Assembly (NCBI GenBank): GCA_964424555.1
Contig: CAYRIX010000001.1
Coordinates: 106,765-170,764 of the forward strand
DNA length: 64,000 nucleotides
Direction: 5' to 3'
Source: UMGS172 sp964424555
Lineage (GTDB): Bacteria > Bacillota > Clostridia > Oscillospirales > Acutalibacteraceae
The translations under genes and the position numbers were made by a program. Numbering within the stretch: the first letter of the stretch is position 1; each line of letters starts with the position of its first letter. Below the pieces are notes generated by a model. It did no database searches. It was not told the origin of the DNA and saw only the letters and a program-made list of their open reading frames with translations. This document shows, piece after piece, positions 25,273 to 33,919 of this stretch.

Positions 25273-25770
25273 ATGTTTAAGGAAATATCGGCTAAGGAAA
25301 TAGACGGCAATCTCATCTCGGCCATTGCCGATGAATACATGCTTATTACGGCAGGCAACCGTGAAAATTATAACATGATGACGGCATCATGGGGATTTGT
25401 GGGTGAGATGTGGGGCTCGGATTGTGCTATAGCTCAGGTACGCCCACAGCGTTACACCATGGAGTTTATTGATAAGTCTGACTATTTTACCTTAAGCTTC
25501 TACGGTAGCAACAAAGACATACACAAGGTCTGCGGCGGTCGTTCGGGCCGTGATTGCGATAAAACAGCGTTGACCGGATTGACCCCCATATTTTGCGATG
25601 ATACGGTGTACTTTGAGGAAGCAAGATTGGTGCTTATCTGCCGCAAGCAGTATGTTCAGAAGATGGATAAAGCCTGCTTTACCGACGAAGCACCGTTGAA
25701 ATGGTATCCGAACGACGATTTTCATTATCAGATTTATGGCAGGATCGAAAAGGTCCTGATCAAAGACTAA
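25273..25770 (+). CDS. Flavin reductase-like domain protein
   Basis: The 165-residue protein fits the FMN-binding flavin reductase-like family: YMLITAGNRENYNMMTASWG holds the flavin-phosphate-binding stretch, and VRPQRYTMEFI and FTLSFYG follow as in small clostridial flavoproteins of this fold. Physiological partner and substrate cannot be told from sequence. AGGAGTG precedes the ATG at 25273; the longer frame to 25186 starts inside the promoter and is rejected. It is followed within about 15 bases by an amidase gene and probably shares its transcript. Confidence 0.88.
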   Translation: MFKEISAKEIDGNLISAIADEYMLITAGNRENYNMMTASWGFVGEMWGSDCAIAQVRPQRYTMEFIDKSDYFTLSFYGSNKDIHKVCGGRSGRDCDKTALTGLTPIFCDDTVYFEEARLVLICRKQYVQKMDKACFTDEAPLKWYPNDDFHYQIYGRIEKVLIKD

Positions 25771-25782
25771 GGTCTTTTGGGG

Positions 25783-26415
25783 ATGAACATGAGGAGTTAC
25801 AGGAAAAACGCTAAACGTGCTCTGCGTATTTACGTTATGCCGGCAATCATAACGGTAATAGTGGCTGCTGTTGCGGTTGCAGTATTTGTAATCTGCGCCG
25901 ACAGCGACGTCGAAAAATTGGGGGAATTGACGGTTCCGAGTTATGTAAATGTGGACTACATCGATCCCAGCGGTGCAAGAAGCACAAAAAAGCTTAAAGC
26001 TCTCAAAAATATCGTTATTCACTACACAGGTAACCCCAATACCACCGCCAAACAAAACCATCATTATTTCGACAAGGACGACACTGTGGTCTGTTCACAT
26101 TTTTTGATTGGACTCGACGGTGAGATAATACAGTGTCTACCGCTTGACGAGCGATCGGCGGCAAGTAACCATCGAAATGTTGACACCATCTCCATCGAGA
26201 TCTGCCACCCTGATGACAGTGGTAAGTTCAACGACGCAACCTACGCTTCGGCGGTGCGCCTTGTTGCGTGGCTGTGCGACAATACCGACCTTACGGAAAA
26301 AGACCTCATCCGCCACCACGATATTACGGGGAAAATTTGCCCGAAATATTTCGTAGACTACCCAGAGGAGTGGGAGCGGTTCAAATCAGACGTTAAGAAA
26401 CAAATGCAAAAGTAA
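25783..26415 (+). CDS. N-acetylmuramoyl-L-alanine amidase, membrane-anchored
   Basis: The roughly 210-residue protein has an N-terminal transmembrane anchor (about 18-40) and a zinc-dependent Amidase_2/PGRP domain. IVIHYTGNP carries the first zinc His, SHFLIGLDGEIIQCLP the core strand, TISIEICHPD follows, and IRHHDITGKICP holds the second His and the Cys ligand. It should cleave the amide between MurNAc and the stem peptide on the outer face. Two ATGs (25783 and 25789) are possible; GGGG lies just upstream of both. A bidirectional terminator separates it from a convergent M23 peptidase gene. Confidence 0.92.
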   Translation: MNMRSYRKNAKRALRIYVMPAIITVIVAAVAVAVFVICADSDVEKLGELTVPSYVNVDYIDPSGARSTKKLKALKNIVIHYTGNPNTTAKQNHHYFDKDDTVVCSHFLIGLDGEIIQCLPLDERSAASNHRNVDTISIEICHPDDSGKFNDATYASAVRLVAWLCDNTDLTEKDLIRHHDITGKICPKYFVDYPEEWERFKSDVKKQMQK

Positions 26416-26446
26416 AAAGCGGAAACCGTTACGGTTTCCGCTTTTT
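26414..26446. terminator. Bidirectional terminator between amidase and M23 genes
   Basis: AAAAAGCGGAAACCG pairs with CGGTTTCCGCTTTTT, giving T-runs on both strands between convergent genes. Confidence 0.88.
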
Positions 26447-26488
26447 ACTGCCCCGGCTGATACCTAATATTTGCCCGTAGGGGGCGAG

Positions 26489-27232
26489 CTACTGTGCGAT
26501 ATAATCCATAGGAGATACCGCTTCGCCGTCGTTGTAAAATTCAAGATGCAGGTGCCTTTGCTCGACCGATTCACACGGTATGATGTCGACCGTGCCAAGC
26601 TGTGTGGAGGTGTCAACAGTATCCCCAACCTTGACAGCAGGAGAAGTATTCAAGCCGCAATACTTTGCCTCGATACCGTTGCCGTGGTCTATGACTACGG
26701 TGGTGCCGTACATAGGGTCGCTGTACACTTGGGTCACAACACCCTCTCCCGCCGCTATAACGGGTGTTCCTTGGTCAGCCGCAATGTCAACGGCCTTATG
26801 CAGACGCATATCACGCATTGTCATGGAATATTGCAGCTCGGTCGCAGAATAATCCTTTAGTACCTCACCCAGAACAGGGTTGATGAAAAAGCCTGCAACG
26901 GGTGCCGCAGCTTGCTCGGACTGCTCAGAATCGGATTCCGATTCTATTTCGGACTCGGACTGGGTTTCAAACGAGCCGTCGTCAGGCAGCTTTGCCTGTT
27001 CATCACCGTCATCATCAACGAGCCCTGTGTCCAACGGCTGTGACGGTACACTCGGCACCGATACTTTAGGCTCACTGCTTGGATTCTCTGACCGTTCGAT
27101 GTTTTTAAGTCCCTCAACGCCTGACCACGCCGCAATACCAATGGCTAAAAAACAGACGCACAGCACAACATAGAACGTCTTGCCGTTAAGAAATCTTATG
27201 ATTTTTGATCTATGTTTATTCTCAACCTTCAT
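26489..27232 (-). CDS. M23 family peptidase, SpoIIQ-like
   Basis: The 247-residue protein has one transmembrane helix (about 19-38), a Ser/Glu/Asp-rich linker (about 45-108) and a C-terminal LytM/M23 domain. Zinc ligands look intact: HKAVDIAAD (H-x3-D) and HLHLEF (HxH). Size and layout match SpoIIQ, the forespore half of the engulfment channel. Bacillus SpoIIQ lacks the catalytic residues, while clostridial versions often keep them. A general cell-wall endopeptidase is the alternative. The start at 27232 is the first Met of the frame; the gene is separate from its divergent neighbour. Confidence 0.82.
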   Translation of the reverse strand: MKVENKHRSKIIRFLNGKTFYVVLCVCFLAIGIAAWSGVEGLKNIERSENPSSEPKVSVPSVPSQPLDTGLVDDDGDEQAKLPDDGSFETQSESEIESESDSEQSEQAAAPVAGFFINPVLGEVLKDYSATELQYSMTMRDMRLHKAVDIAADQGTPVIAAGEGVVTQVYSDPMYGTTVVIDHGNGIEAKYCGLNTSPAVKVGDTVDTSTQLGTVDIIPCESVEQRHLHLEFYNDGEAVSPMDYIAQ

Positions 27233-27378
27233 AATTTACCGTTCCTTTCATAATTATTGTTACCTACTTAACACTCTGGTATTCAAAAAAATTTTATTAA
27301 CAAAGAAACCCCTGAATGTTAACTGCCTGTTCACAAAAAATCCACACATAAGGTCGGACTTTGCTTTATAATATAGAC

Positions 27379-27486
27379 AGTTCGAAAGAGGAGCCGCACC
27401 TCTTTTGGACAATGCTCTACCCTCCTCAAAACAACCCTCGAAAAAAGCAAAGAGGCCGGCCCTTTGGTCGGTCTCTTTGCTTTTGC
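27379..27486 (+). ncRNA. Candidate small RNA with C-rich single-stranded segment
   Basis: A TATAAT at 27367-27372 would start transcription near 27379; the -35 is weak. The transcript would carry a small AAAGAGG/CCTCTTT hairpin, then an unpaired stretch with CTACCCTCCTC and AACCCTCG. It ends in the hairpin AAGCAAAGAG/CTCTTTGCTT with a TTTT tail (27445-27484). The C-rich stretches could pair with Shine-Dalgarno sequences. No coding frame with a ribosome site is visible. This is the only feature in the 27233-27543 gap. Confidence 0.4.
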
Positions 27487-27543
27487 CTGAGCTTAGAAAA
27501 AGGTTACAAATATTTACAAATTATTACAAAATACATTACTTAT

Positions 27544-27572
27544 TTGACATTTCGACTTTGTGTTGATATACT
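27544..27572 (+). promoter_or_regulatory. Promoter of the LtaS-like gene
   Basis: TTGACA (27544-27549), a 17-base spacer and TATACT (27567-27572), with the start codon only 17 bases further on. Confidence 0.7.
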
Positions 27573-27589
27573 TTTGTATAGGTGATTAT

Positions 27590-29605
27590 ATGAGAAAATT
27601 TTTGACTGATTTCAGGCTAAATACAACGCTGTTTTTGTTTGCGTCGATCGTTTATGCCGAAATAATACTTAAGCTGTTTACCTGCGATGTATTCTTCGAT
27701 GCAGGTCTTTTAATAATGCCAATTTTTTCTGTTGTACCGTGTTTGATGATGTCCTGCATCTGCTCACGTCTTAAACCAAAGACCTCGAAGATCGTCACCG
27801 TATCGGTTTTATCGTTTTTGTTTTTGCTCTATGCCGCACAGGTGGTATACCACGGTTTTTTCGGAAGCTACTTTATATTCTACTCACTTGTTGCAGGCGG
27901 TGCAGGTCAGATAACGGGCGAGGGTATGCTTGGCAGCACCCTCAAAGCCATCGTAAGCTCTATTCCTGCCATTATTTTGTTGGCTATCCCACTGGTGCTT
28001 TACATCATTTTCGGAAATAAAAATTTACGCTACCGCCGTGTGAAATGGCGCAGTATCGGACTTGGCGCTGCAGCGGCCGTGTGCATCCATGTATGTACGG
28101 TTCTGTGCATTTCCCTTTCAGGCAGTCTTGCTACCATACAATCGGGTGAATTTGACCCCAACCTTTCGGTAGGAAAATTTGGTCTGCTTCGTTCCGAGGT
28201 GTTAGACATCAAATATAATATACTCGGCTTTGAACAGGATGTTGAGTTCGAGGACGAAACCCCCATAATAATAGATACTGCAACAACTCCGTCAGAATCC
28301 GAGCCGACCGAAAAGCCTGTTGACACCTCGCCCAATATAATCGATATTGATTTTGAGGCACTTAACAGTGAGGACCCAAAATCATCTATCAAAAACCTTA
28401 ATGATTACTTCGCCTCAAAAGAGCCTACCTTAAAAAATGAATATACGGGTATGTATGAGGGCTATAATCTCATCACCATTACAGCCGAGGGCTTTTCGCC
28501 CTACGCCGTTGACCCCGAGCTGACCCCTACGCTGTATAAAATGAGTCAGGAAGGCTTCAAATTCACTAACTTCTATACTCCCATATGGGGCGTCTCGACC
28601 TCTGACGGTGAATATGCCGCCTGCACAGGCCTTTTGCCGAAATCGGGTGTATGGAGCTTTTATCGTTCAGGCTCCAACTCAATGCCCTATACGCTCGGAA
28701 ACATGTTCCAAAGTATAGGTGTGACTAAAACCTTCGCTTACCACAATCACACCCATGACTACTACAGACGTGATGTTTCCCATCCTAATATGGGTTACAC
28801 CTATAAGGCAATGGGTACCGGTATTGAGGAATACGTTACCAAACGTTGGCCCGAGTCCGACCTTGAAATGATCTCGGGTTCGGTGAGCGACTATCTGTCA
28901 GACGATGAACAGTTCCACGCCTACTATATGACGGTCAGCGGACATTTACAGTACAGCTTTTCGGGTAACTCGATGTCCTCTAAAAACAAAGAGCTTGTTA
29001 AAGACCTTGATTGCTCGGATAAGCTAAAGGCCTATTATGCCTGTAATATCGAGCTTGACCGAGCCATGGAGGAGCTTTTGAAGAAGCTTAACGAGGCAGG
29101 TGTTGCTGACAAGACGGTCATAGCCATAACTCCTGACCATTACCCGTACGGACTTGAGAACGACACCGACAAATACTCGGTCTGGCGTGAGCTTTTAGGA
29201 CATGATGTTGACACCACCTTTGAACTGTATGAAAGCAACTTCATACTCTATTGTCAAGGCACAAAGGATGCTCCCACGGTTGATAAATACTGCTCGGCCG
29301 TCGATATTCTGCCCACCATCTTAAATCTCTTTGGCTTCGAGTACGACTCACGTTTGCTCATCGGCAGTGATATCCTCTCAACCTCAGAGGGTATTGTGCA
29401 GTTCAACGACCGTTCCTTTATCACCAGTGTTGGTAAATACGATGCCAACACTAAGGAATTCACCCTGCATGAAGGCAAATCCTTCGACTCTGAGGAACAA
29501 AAGGAGCAGTATATTAAAAGCGTACGCAGCATTGTCAATAACCGATTCAAGATATCGGCAGGAATCTTAGAGACCGATTACTACGGATACCTGTTCGGAG
29601 ACTGA
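27590..29605 (+). CDS. LTA synthase-family sulfatase (alkaline phosphatase superfamily)
   Basis: The 671-residue protein has five N-terminal membrane segments (about 1-190), an acidic linker with Thr/Ser/Glu (about 220-260) and an extracellular sulfatase domain. ITAEGFSPYAVDPELTPTLY carries the first metal ligands, WGVSTSDGEYAACTG contains the probable catalytic Thr (about T337), and AITPDHYPYG the later metal ligands. Family members polymerise glycerol phosphate for lipoteichoic acid or transfer phosphoglycerol. AGGTGA precedes the ATG at 27590. Confidence 0.9.
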   Translation: MRKFLTDFRLNTTLFLFASIVYAEIILKLFTCDVFFDAGLLIMPIFSVVPCLMMSCICSRLKPKTSKIVTVSVLSFLFLLYAAQVVYHGFFGSYFIFYSLVAGGAGQITGEGMLGSTLKAIVSSIPAIILLAIPLVLYIIFGNKNLRYRRVKWRSIGLGAAAAVCIHVCTVLCISLSGSLATIQSGEFDPNLSVGKFGLLRSEVLDIKYNILGFEQDVEFEDETPIIIDTATTPSESEPTEKPVDTSPNIIDIDFEALNSEDPKSSIKNLNDYFASKEPTLKNEYTGMYEGYNLITITAEGFSPYAVDPELTPTLYKMSQEGFKFTNFYTPIWGVSTSDGEYAACTGLLPKSGVWSFYRSGSNSMPYTLGNMFQSIGVTKTFAYHNHTHDYYRRDVSHPNMGYTYKAMGTGIEEYVTKRWPESDLEMISGSVSDYLSDDEQFHAYYMTVSGHLQYSFSGNSMSSKNKELVKDLDCSDKLKAYYACNIELDRAMEELLKKLNEAGVADKTVIAITPDHYPYGLENDTDKYSVWRELLGHDVDTTFELYESNFILYCQGTKDAPTVDKYCSAVDILPTILNLFGFEYDSRLLIGSDILSTSEGIVQFNDRSFITSVGKYDANTKEFTLHEGKSFDSEEQKEQYIKSVRSIVNNRFKISAGILETDYYGYLFGD

Positions 29606-29640
29606 TAATCAACCTTGATAATACAGCAAAATATTGTAAC

Positions 29641-29675
29641 AAAAACCTCTGACCTTTTGAAGTCAGAGGTTTTTT
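29641..29675. terminator. Terminator after the LtaS-like gene (bidirectional)
   Basis: AAAACCTCTGAC pairs with GTCAGAGGTTTT and ends in six T on the plus strand. The opposite strand also ends in T, serving the convergent DUF4340 gene. Confidence 0.88.
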
Positions 29676-29694
29676 GCTATATTAGAACTTTCAA

Positions 29695-31512
29695 TCACCA
29701 CGTATCGGGAACTTCTCCGCCATCGAGGTAGATATCTATGCATTCCAGAATATCATCAAGGCTGGATTTGAGCACCTCTCCCAACGGGGTTCCGTCGACC
29801 CATGCTATATAATGATACATATCGTCGGGGCTTTCGGTAAACTCAACCACTCTCGGCTCACTGTCACCGATGAAGTTAATCGTGACGGTCAGTATAGGCT
29901 CGGCCTCCTCGGCCTCGATCACGAATTCAAGCAGAGTAAGCATCAGCACACGCTGATAGATAAGCTTAAAGGATTGCGTGTTCATAACTGTATTCGAAAG
30001 CTTGACCTCGGTGTCGTAGACTTCCTCATCCTCAGAACGCTGGGTGTGCTTCAGGTCAAATTTGTAATCGCCCGAATCCACTCCGAATTCAACGCTCTTT
30101 ATGGTGTAAATATCCTCCATGATAAAGAACTGGTTGAACATCGTTGTGATGTCGTTGGACGCATTGATCAAAAATGCGAGATCATCCTGATCGATACCGA
30201 ACACCATATCGCTACCGTTGACCATTGCGGTCAGACTTTCGGTACCGTCATTGCGTGAGCCTCCGATGGTGAGCTTATAGCTATAGTCACCAACCGTCAG
30301 TTCAATAAAGCCCTTGGGGTTATCAAGGCCGCACTCCTTGAGGTCGTTTTCGGTGGCGGCATAGCTGTAAAGCACCGTCGCCTGAAGACCGTCCTGAGCA
30401 AAGCCCAGCACATTAGAAAGGAACTCATCAGAGGCAGGACGCTCATACGGTGCCGTCATTCGGTAAGGCATATAATCGGCCGAAACACCCTTGTTCATTG
30501 TGAACTCATAGATCTCATCACCGAAAACATCACCGTAAATCTTAATCTTATCAAATCTTGCAAGCTGATTGCTTGTATTGAAATAGGCCGAGTTGTCGTC
30601 GGTTTTGACTATGGGTGAAATAACGTTGGGATTAGCAAACTCCTTAGACGAGCAGAAGAAATACTCGGCATAATCACTCTTTACGGCATAAACGGTATCA
30701 CTTAGGCTGGTCATAAGATAATAGGAATCGTAGGTTGCCAGTGCGTCACCGACGCTGACGGTCAGCGAATCGGTACCGTCATTAAAGGTGATAACACAGC
30801 CAGCCGTCAGCTTGTCCTTCATACCGTAATGCTCGTGATACTCATCAACCGTATCAAAGGTGTTCTTTATCTCTCTAAAGGCGTTGATGGTGAGGCATTC
30901 CTCTATCTTGTCAAGAATCGCCTCGGAATCGGTCTTCTTCCTGTCAATGCCTTCAATATACCACTCGGTATCGTAAAGGTACTCCGTCTTGGTCGATGAT
31001 GAGGTGGTTGACGTAGAAGAGCTTGCAGAGGAAGTAGAGGATGTAGCAGACGTTGTATCACCTTCTTCGGTCTCGGCCTTGACGAATTGATTGAGGAACT
31101 TGAACTCGTCATATCCGTTAACAAAGTAGACCGATTCGATATTGGTGTCGACAGTGACCTCCTCGCCGTCAAGCGTTACGGTCGAATCCTTAATAATATC
31201 GCCCTTTTTAAGTACGGTTATTGTCTCTTCCTCAACGGTGGAGGGAGTTGAGGTGACATCATCACTTTTCCAATACTTGCTGCCGAAGATCGCACCGACC
31301 GTAATTGCGGCACAGAGTACTCCTGCGGTGATGCAGATTATAATACGCTTCTTGCTGCCGTTTTGTGCCGGCTTTTTTGTATTATATACATGCTTTACAA
31401 ATATTGTCGACTCTTGAGGAGCCGTATTTTCGCTTTCATTTGCTTGGGTATCGGGAGCAGTTGCCTGCTCCTCAATACCGTTTTTATTCTCGTTTTCAGG
31501 ATTCAAACTCAT
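29695..31512 (-). CDS. DUF4340 domain protein of a Gld-like ABC operon
   Basis: The 605-residue protein has a cytoplasmic N-terminus of about 50 residues, one transmembrane helix (about 55-77) and a large exterior domain. It contains segments typical of DUF4340 (DYSYKLTIGG, VYAVKSDYAEYFF) and a Ser/Thr-rich insertion (about 170-190). Such proteins regularly follow GldG-type genes, as here. The ATG at 31512 overlaps the GldG-like stop as ATGA, so translation is coupled. No enzymatic motif is seen; a role as surface partner of the ABC complex is inferred. Confidence 0.85.
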   Translation of the reverse strand: MSLNPENENKNGIEEQATAPDTQANESENTAPQESTIFVKHVYNTKKPAQNGSKKRIIICITAGVLCAAITVGAIFGSKYWKSDDVTSTPSTVEEETITVLKKGDIIKDSTVTLDGEEVTVDTNIESVYFVNGYDEFKFLNQFVKAETEEGDTTSATSSTSSASSSTSTTSSSTKTEYLYDTEWYIEGIDRKKTDSEAILDKIEECLTINAFREIKNTFDTVDEYHEHYGMKDKLTAGCVITFNDGTDSLTVSVGDALATYDSYYLMTSLSDTVYAVKSDYAEYFFCSSKEFANPNVISPIVKTDDNSAYFNTSNQLARFDKIKIYGDVFGDEIYEFTMNKGVSADYMPYRMTAPYERPASDEFLSNVLGFAQDGLQATVLYSYAATENDLKECGLDNPKGFIELTVGDYSYKLTIGGSRNDGTESLTAMVNGSDMVFGIDQDDLAFLINASNDITTMFNQFFIMEDIYTIKSVEFGVDSGDYKFDLKHTQRSEDEEVYDTEVKLSNTVMNTQSFKLIYQRVLMLTLLEFVIEAEEAEPILTVTINFIGDSEPRVVEFTESPDDMYHYIAWVDGTPLGEVLKSSLDDILECIDIYLDGGEVPDTW

Positions 31513-33191
31513 TTTCTCTTTCTCCTGATCCAAACGACGATTCCGAGAGTTATTACAACTATGGGGACAATAGTGATGAATATCCATCTGATAGCACGGA
31601 CCTTACCCTCGGTTACATAAGCATAATAGCTTTCGGTTACGATCTTCTTGGGTACAAAGTTAAAGGGAGTATCGCCGTTACCTGTTGCCTGATTGAAGAT
31701 ATCCAATACAAGGTTAAGGTTGCCAAATGTATCGGTAGCATACTCATCAGACAAAATATCTGCGGCTGCAAAAGCAACAACATAGCTCGAAACAAAGTTG
31801 TTATCGACCGTATCGGCATCCTCACATATCATTGCGGCGATACGCTTGTCGGTCTCAGCGCCCGTGGAGTCCCATTCATCCACATCGGCATCAGATGGCA
31901 TTACCGCCGTCTGACCTAAACTCAATGTTGTCATCAAAACGGTCGTCTCACGGGTATGTGTGGCCGAGTTATTGGTCTGCCATAATACCCTCATGTTGGT
32001 GAGATTGCTGCCGATAAAGTACTTGCCCAAAGCATCAGACTTTTCAGTAAAATCAGAGCCTGCACTGTCCAAAGCTAAAATGGTGGGATCGCCCGTGCGG
32101 TGGTAACTTTCATCGGTCTCATAAAGAATGCCCTCTTCAAAGCCAATTCCCCAGTCACCCAAAAGACCGCAAATATTGGTAAGCTTCACAGTATTAACGC
32201 CCGCAAAATAGAACAGGGATTTACCCTTGTTGCCATTATTGTTGAGGAACTTCTCAATCAGCTCACGGTCGGAAACAGTAATGTCAGACTTACAATCAGA
32301 CAGTATGATTCCGTCATACTTTTCATAATTCTCGGGAGCAAGCAAGGTTGACAGAACGGTGTCATTATACTCCACAGCAAAGTTATTGATCTGAAGGGTG
32401 TTCTGCAAGGCAGCCGCAACGCTCTCGTTGTCACTGATCGATGTCGGAACAAGAAATACAGGAGTGTCAGGAGAGGTCACCTTATAGATTGCCGAGGAAA
32501 TAAGTGTTTCAATATTATTTTCCGTTATATAGTAGCCGTATCCCTGCCCACTGGTAGCAGTATAACCCATCATCTGATAGTAGGTGTTTGCCGACAGCGT
32601 CTCGGCCATTCCGCTGGTATCCTCCAGCGTATAGGTCTCGACAAACGGTACAACCGTACGACGTGTGACATCATTTCCGTCAAGCTTAAAGGTACTCTCA
32701 ACAAGAATGTCTCCTATATACCAATCGAAATCGTCGAAGTTATCGGTTATGTCACGTGTTTTGCTGTCGTAAACATCAATAAAGGTCACCGAGATATTGT
32801 CATTATAATCAGCATATTTCTTTAAAAGCTCAACGCTCTGACTATAATAGCGGGCGTTGGATGCATTATAATCAATAAAATATTGGCTTGCTGCAATATA
32901 TGCTAAATCAGCCGAGGTTCCCGTAGCACTGCTGTATTCCTCTTCGGTTGCGGCAACATATATCTTTATGGTCTCATCGACACTGCTGATATACTCAAAG
33001 TTATTGTCGCTTATGGAGTGTTCCTTATTGGTGGTAAGGTCGATTTCCAACGGATATTTTACCGCCAAGGCGGTCGAAAAGGCGATCAAAGCCACTACTG
33101 CAACAATGAATATGATCGACAAGACCGTTGCATATGCATTGCGCTTGAGAGCGATAGTGTTTTTCAATTTGCTTTTATTGTTTTTAGCCAT
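31509..33191 (-). CDS. GldG-family ABC transport auxiliary protein
   Basis: The 560-residue protein has a transmembrane helix near each end (about 20-46 and 532-553), with a large extracellular region between, as in GldG/ABC_transp_aux proteins. The family features are an N-terminal segment ending VKYPLEIDLTTNKEHSIS (compare the LTENKLYTLS-type motif), an IKIYV strand, and DGIILSDCKSDITVSDRE. It forms an operon with an ATPase and a permease. In Bacteroidetes the Gld trio serves gliding; in Firmicutes the substrate is unknown. GAGGGGTG precedes the ATG. Confidence 0.85.
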   Translation of the reverse strand: MAKNNKSKLKNTIALKRNAYATVLSIIFIVAVVALIAFSTALAVKYPLEIDLTTNKEHSISDNNFEYISSVDETIKIYVAATEEEYSSATGTSADLAYIAASQYFIDYNASNARYYSQSVELLKKYADYNDNISVTFIDVYDSKTRDITDNFDDFDWYIGDILVESTFKLDGNDVTRRTVVPFVETYTLEDTSGMAETLSANTYYQMMGYTATSGQGYGYYITENNIETLISSAIYKVTSPDTPVFLVPTSISDNESVAAALQNTLQINNFAVEYNDTVLSTLLAPENYEKYDGIILSDCKSDITVSDRELIEKFLNNNGNKGKSLFYFAGVNTVKLTNICGLLGDWGIGFEEGILYETDESYHRTGDPTILALDSAGSDFTEKSDALGKYFIGSNLTNMRVLWQTNNSATHTRETTVLMTTLSLGQTAVMPSDADVDEWDSTGAETDKRIAAMICEDADTVDNNFVSSYVVAFAAADILSDEYATDTFGNLNLVLDIFNQATGNGDTPFNFVPKKIVTESYYAYVTEGKVRAIRWIFITIVPIVVITLGIVVWIRRKRK

Positions 33192-33208
33192 TATAAAACA
33201 CCCCTCTC

Positions 33209-33919
33209 TTAAGAATAACGGCGCTTGTCAAGCACACGTACGGTAAGGAATATGAATATAGCCGCAAAGCCAAGGAAGAATACGGCATTTGAGTAATCAA
33301 TGATGCCCATGGCAAAGGTATTGTAACGGCCGATAAAGGAAATCTTTTCAACCACTGTAGTAATCCAACCTATGCTGATGCTCTGAGCTATTGAGTCCAT
33401 CATATAAAGCAGTATCGATGCGGCAAAGCTGACTATAGCCGAAACTATCTGGCTTTCGGTAAGCGAGGAAATAAATATACCCAACGCTATAAGTGCCGAA
33501 CCGATCAGCAGAACACCCAGAATATTTCCGATATAAATAAGCCAGTTGACCGTAACATCCTGAAATGCGATAATTATCTGGAAAACAAAGGTCATTGTGT
33601 AGCCGAGCATGAAAATTGCAAGCGTCGCAAAAAACTTGCCGAAAACAATGGAATAGAGGCTGACAGGCGAGGTCAAAAGAACCTGATCGACCTTTTGCCT
33701 GCGGTCCTCACTCATTGTTCTCATGGTAAGAATGGGAATGAGCAGGAATATTGCGGCGAATGAAAAGAAGGTGCTGAATATGTAGCTTATGTCTGCACTG
33801 CCATAAGAATACAGGTCTGTAAAGCTGAGACCGTGAGCAAACATCATTAGCGAAAGATACGCATATCCCAACGGAGTGGTAAAGAAGGCTTTAAATTCTC
33901 TTTTAAATATTGCACCCAT
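33209..33919 (-). CDS. ABC-2 type transporter permease (GldF-like)
   Basis: The 236-residue integral membrane protein has six predicted helices and begins with KREFKAFFTTPLGYAYL, common to ABC-2 permeases of the GldF type. LTMRTMSEDRRQKVDQVLLTSPVS is the conserved cytoplasmic loop. Its ATG shares one base with the stop of the upstream ATPase gene. With its neighbours it forms an ATPase-permease-GldG-DUF4340 complex. Confidence 0.92.
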   Translation of the reverse strand: MGAIFKREFKAFFTTPLGYAYLSLMMFAHGLSFTDLYSYGSADISYIFSTFFSFAAIFLLIPILTMRTMSEDRRQKVDQVLLTSPVSLYSIVFGKFFATLAIFMLGYTMTFVFQIIIAFQDVTVNWLIYIGNILGVLLIGSALIALGIFISSLTESQIVSAIVSFAASILLYMMDSIAQSISIGWITTVVEKISFIGRYNTFAMGIIDYSNAVFFLGFAAIFIFLTVRVLDKRRYS

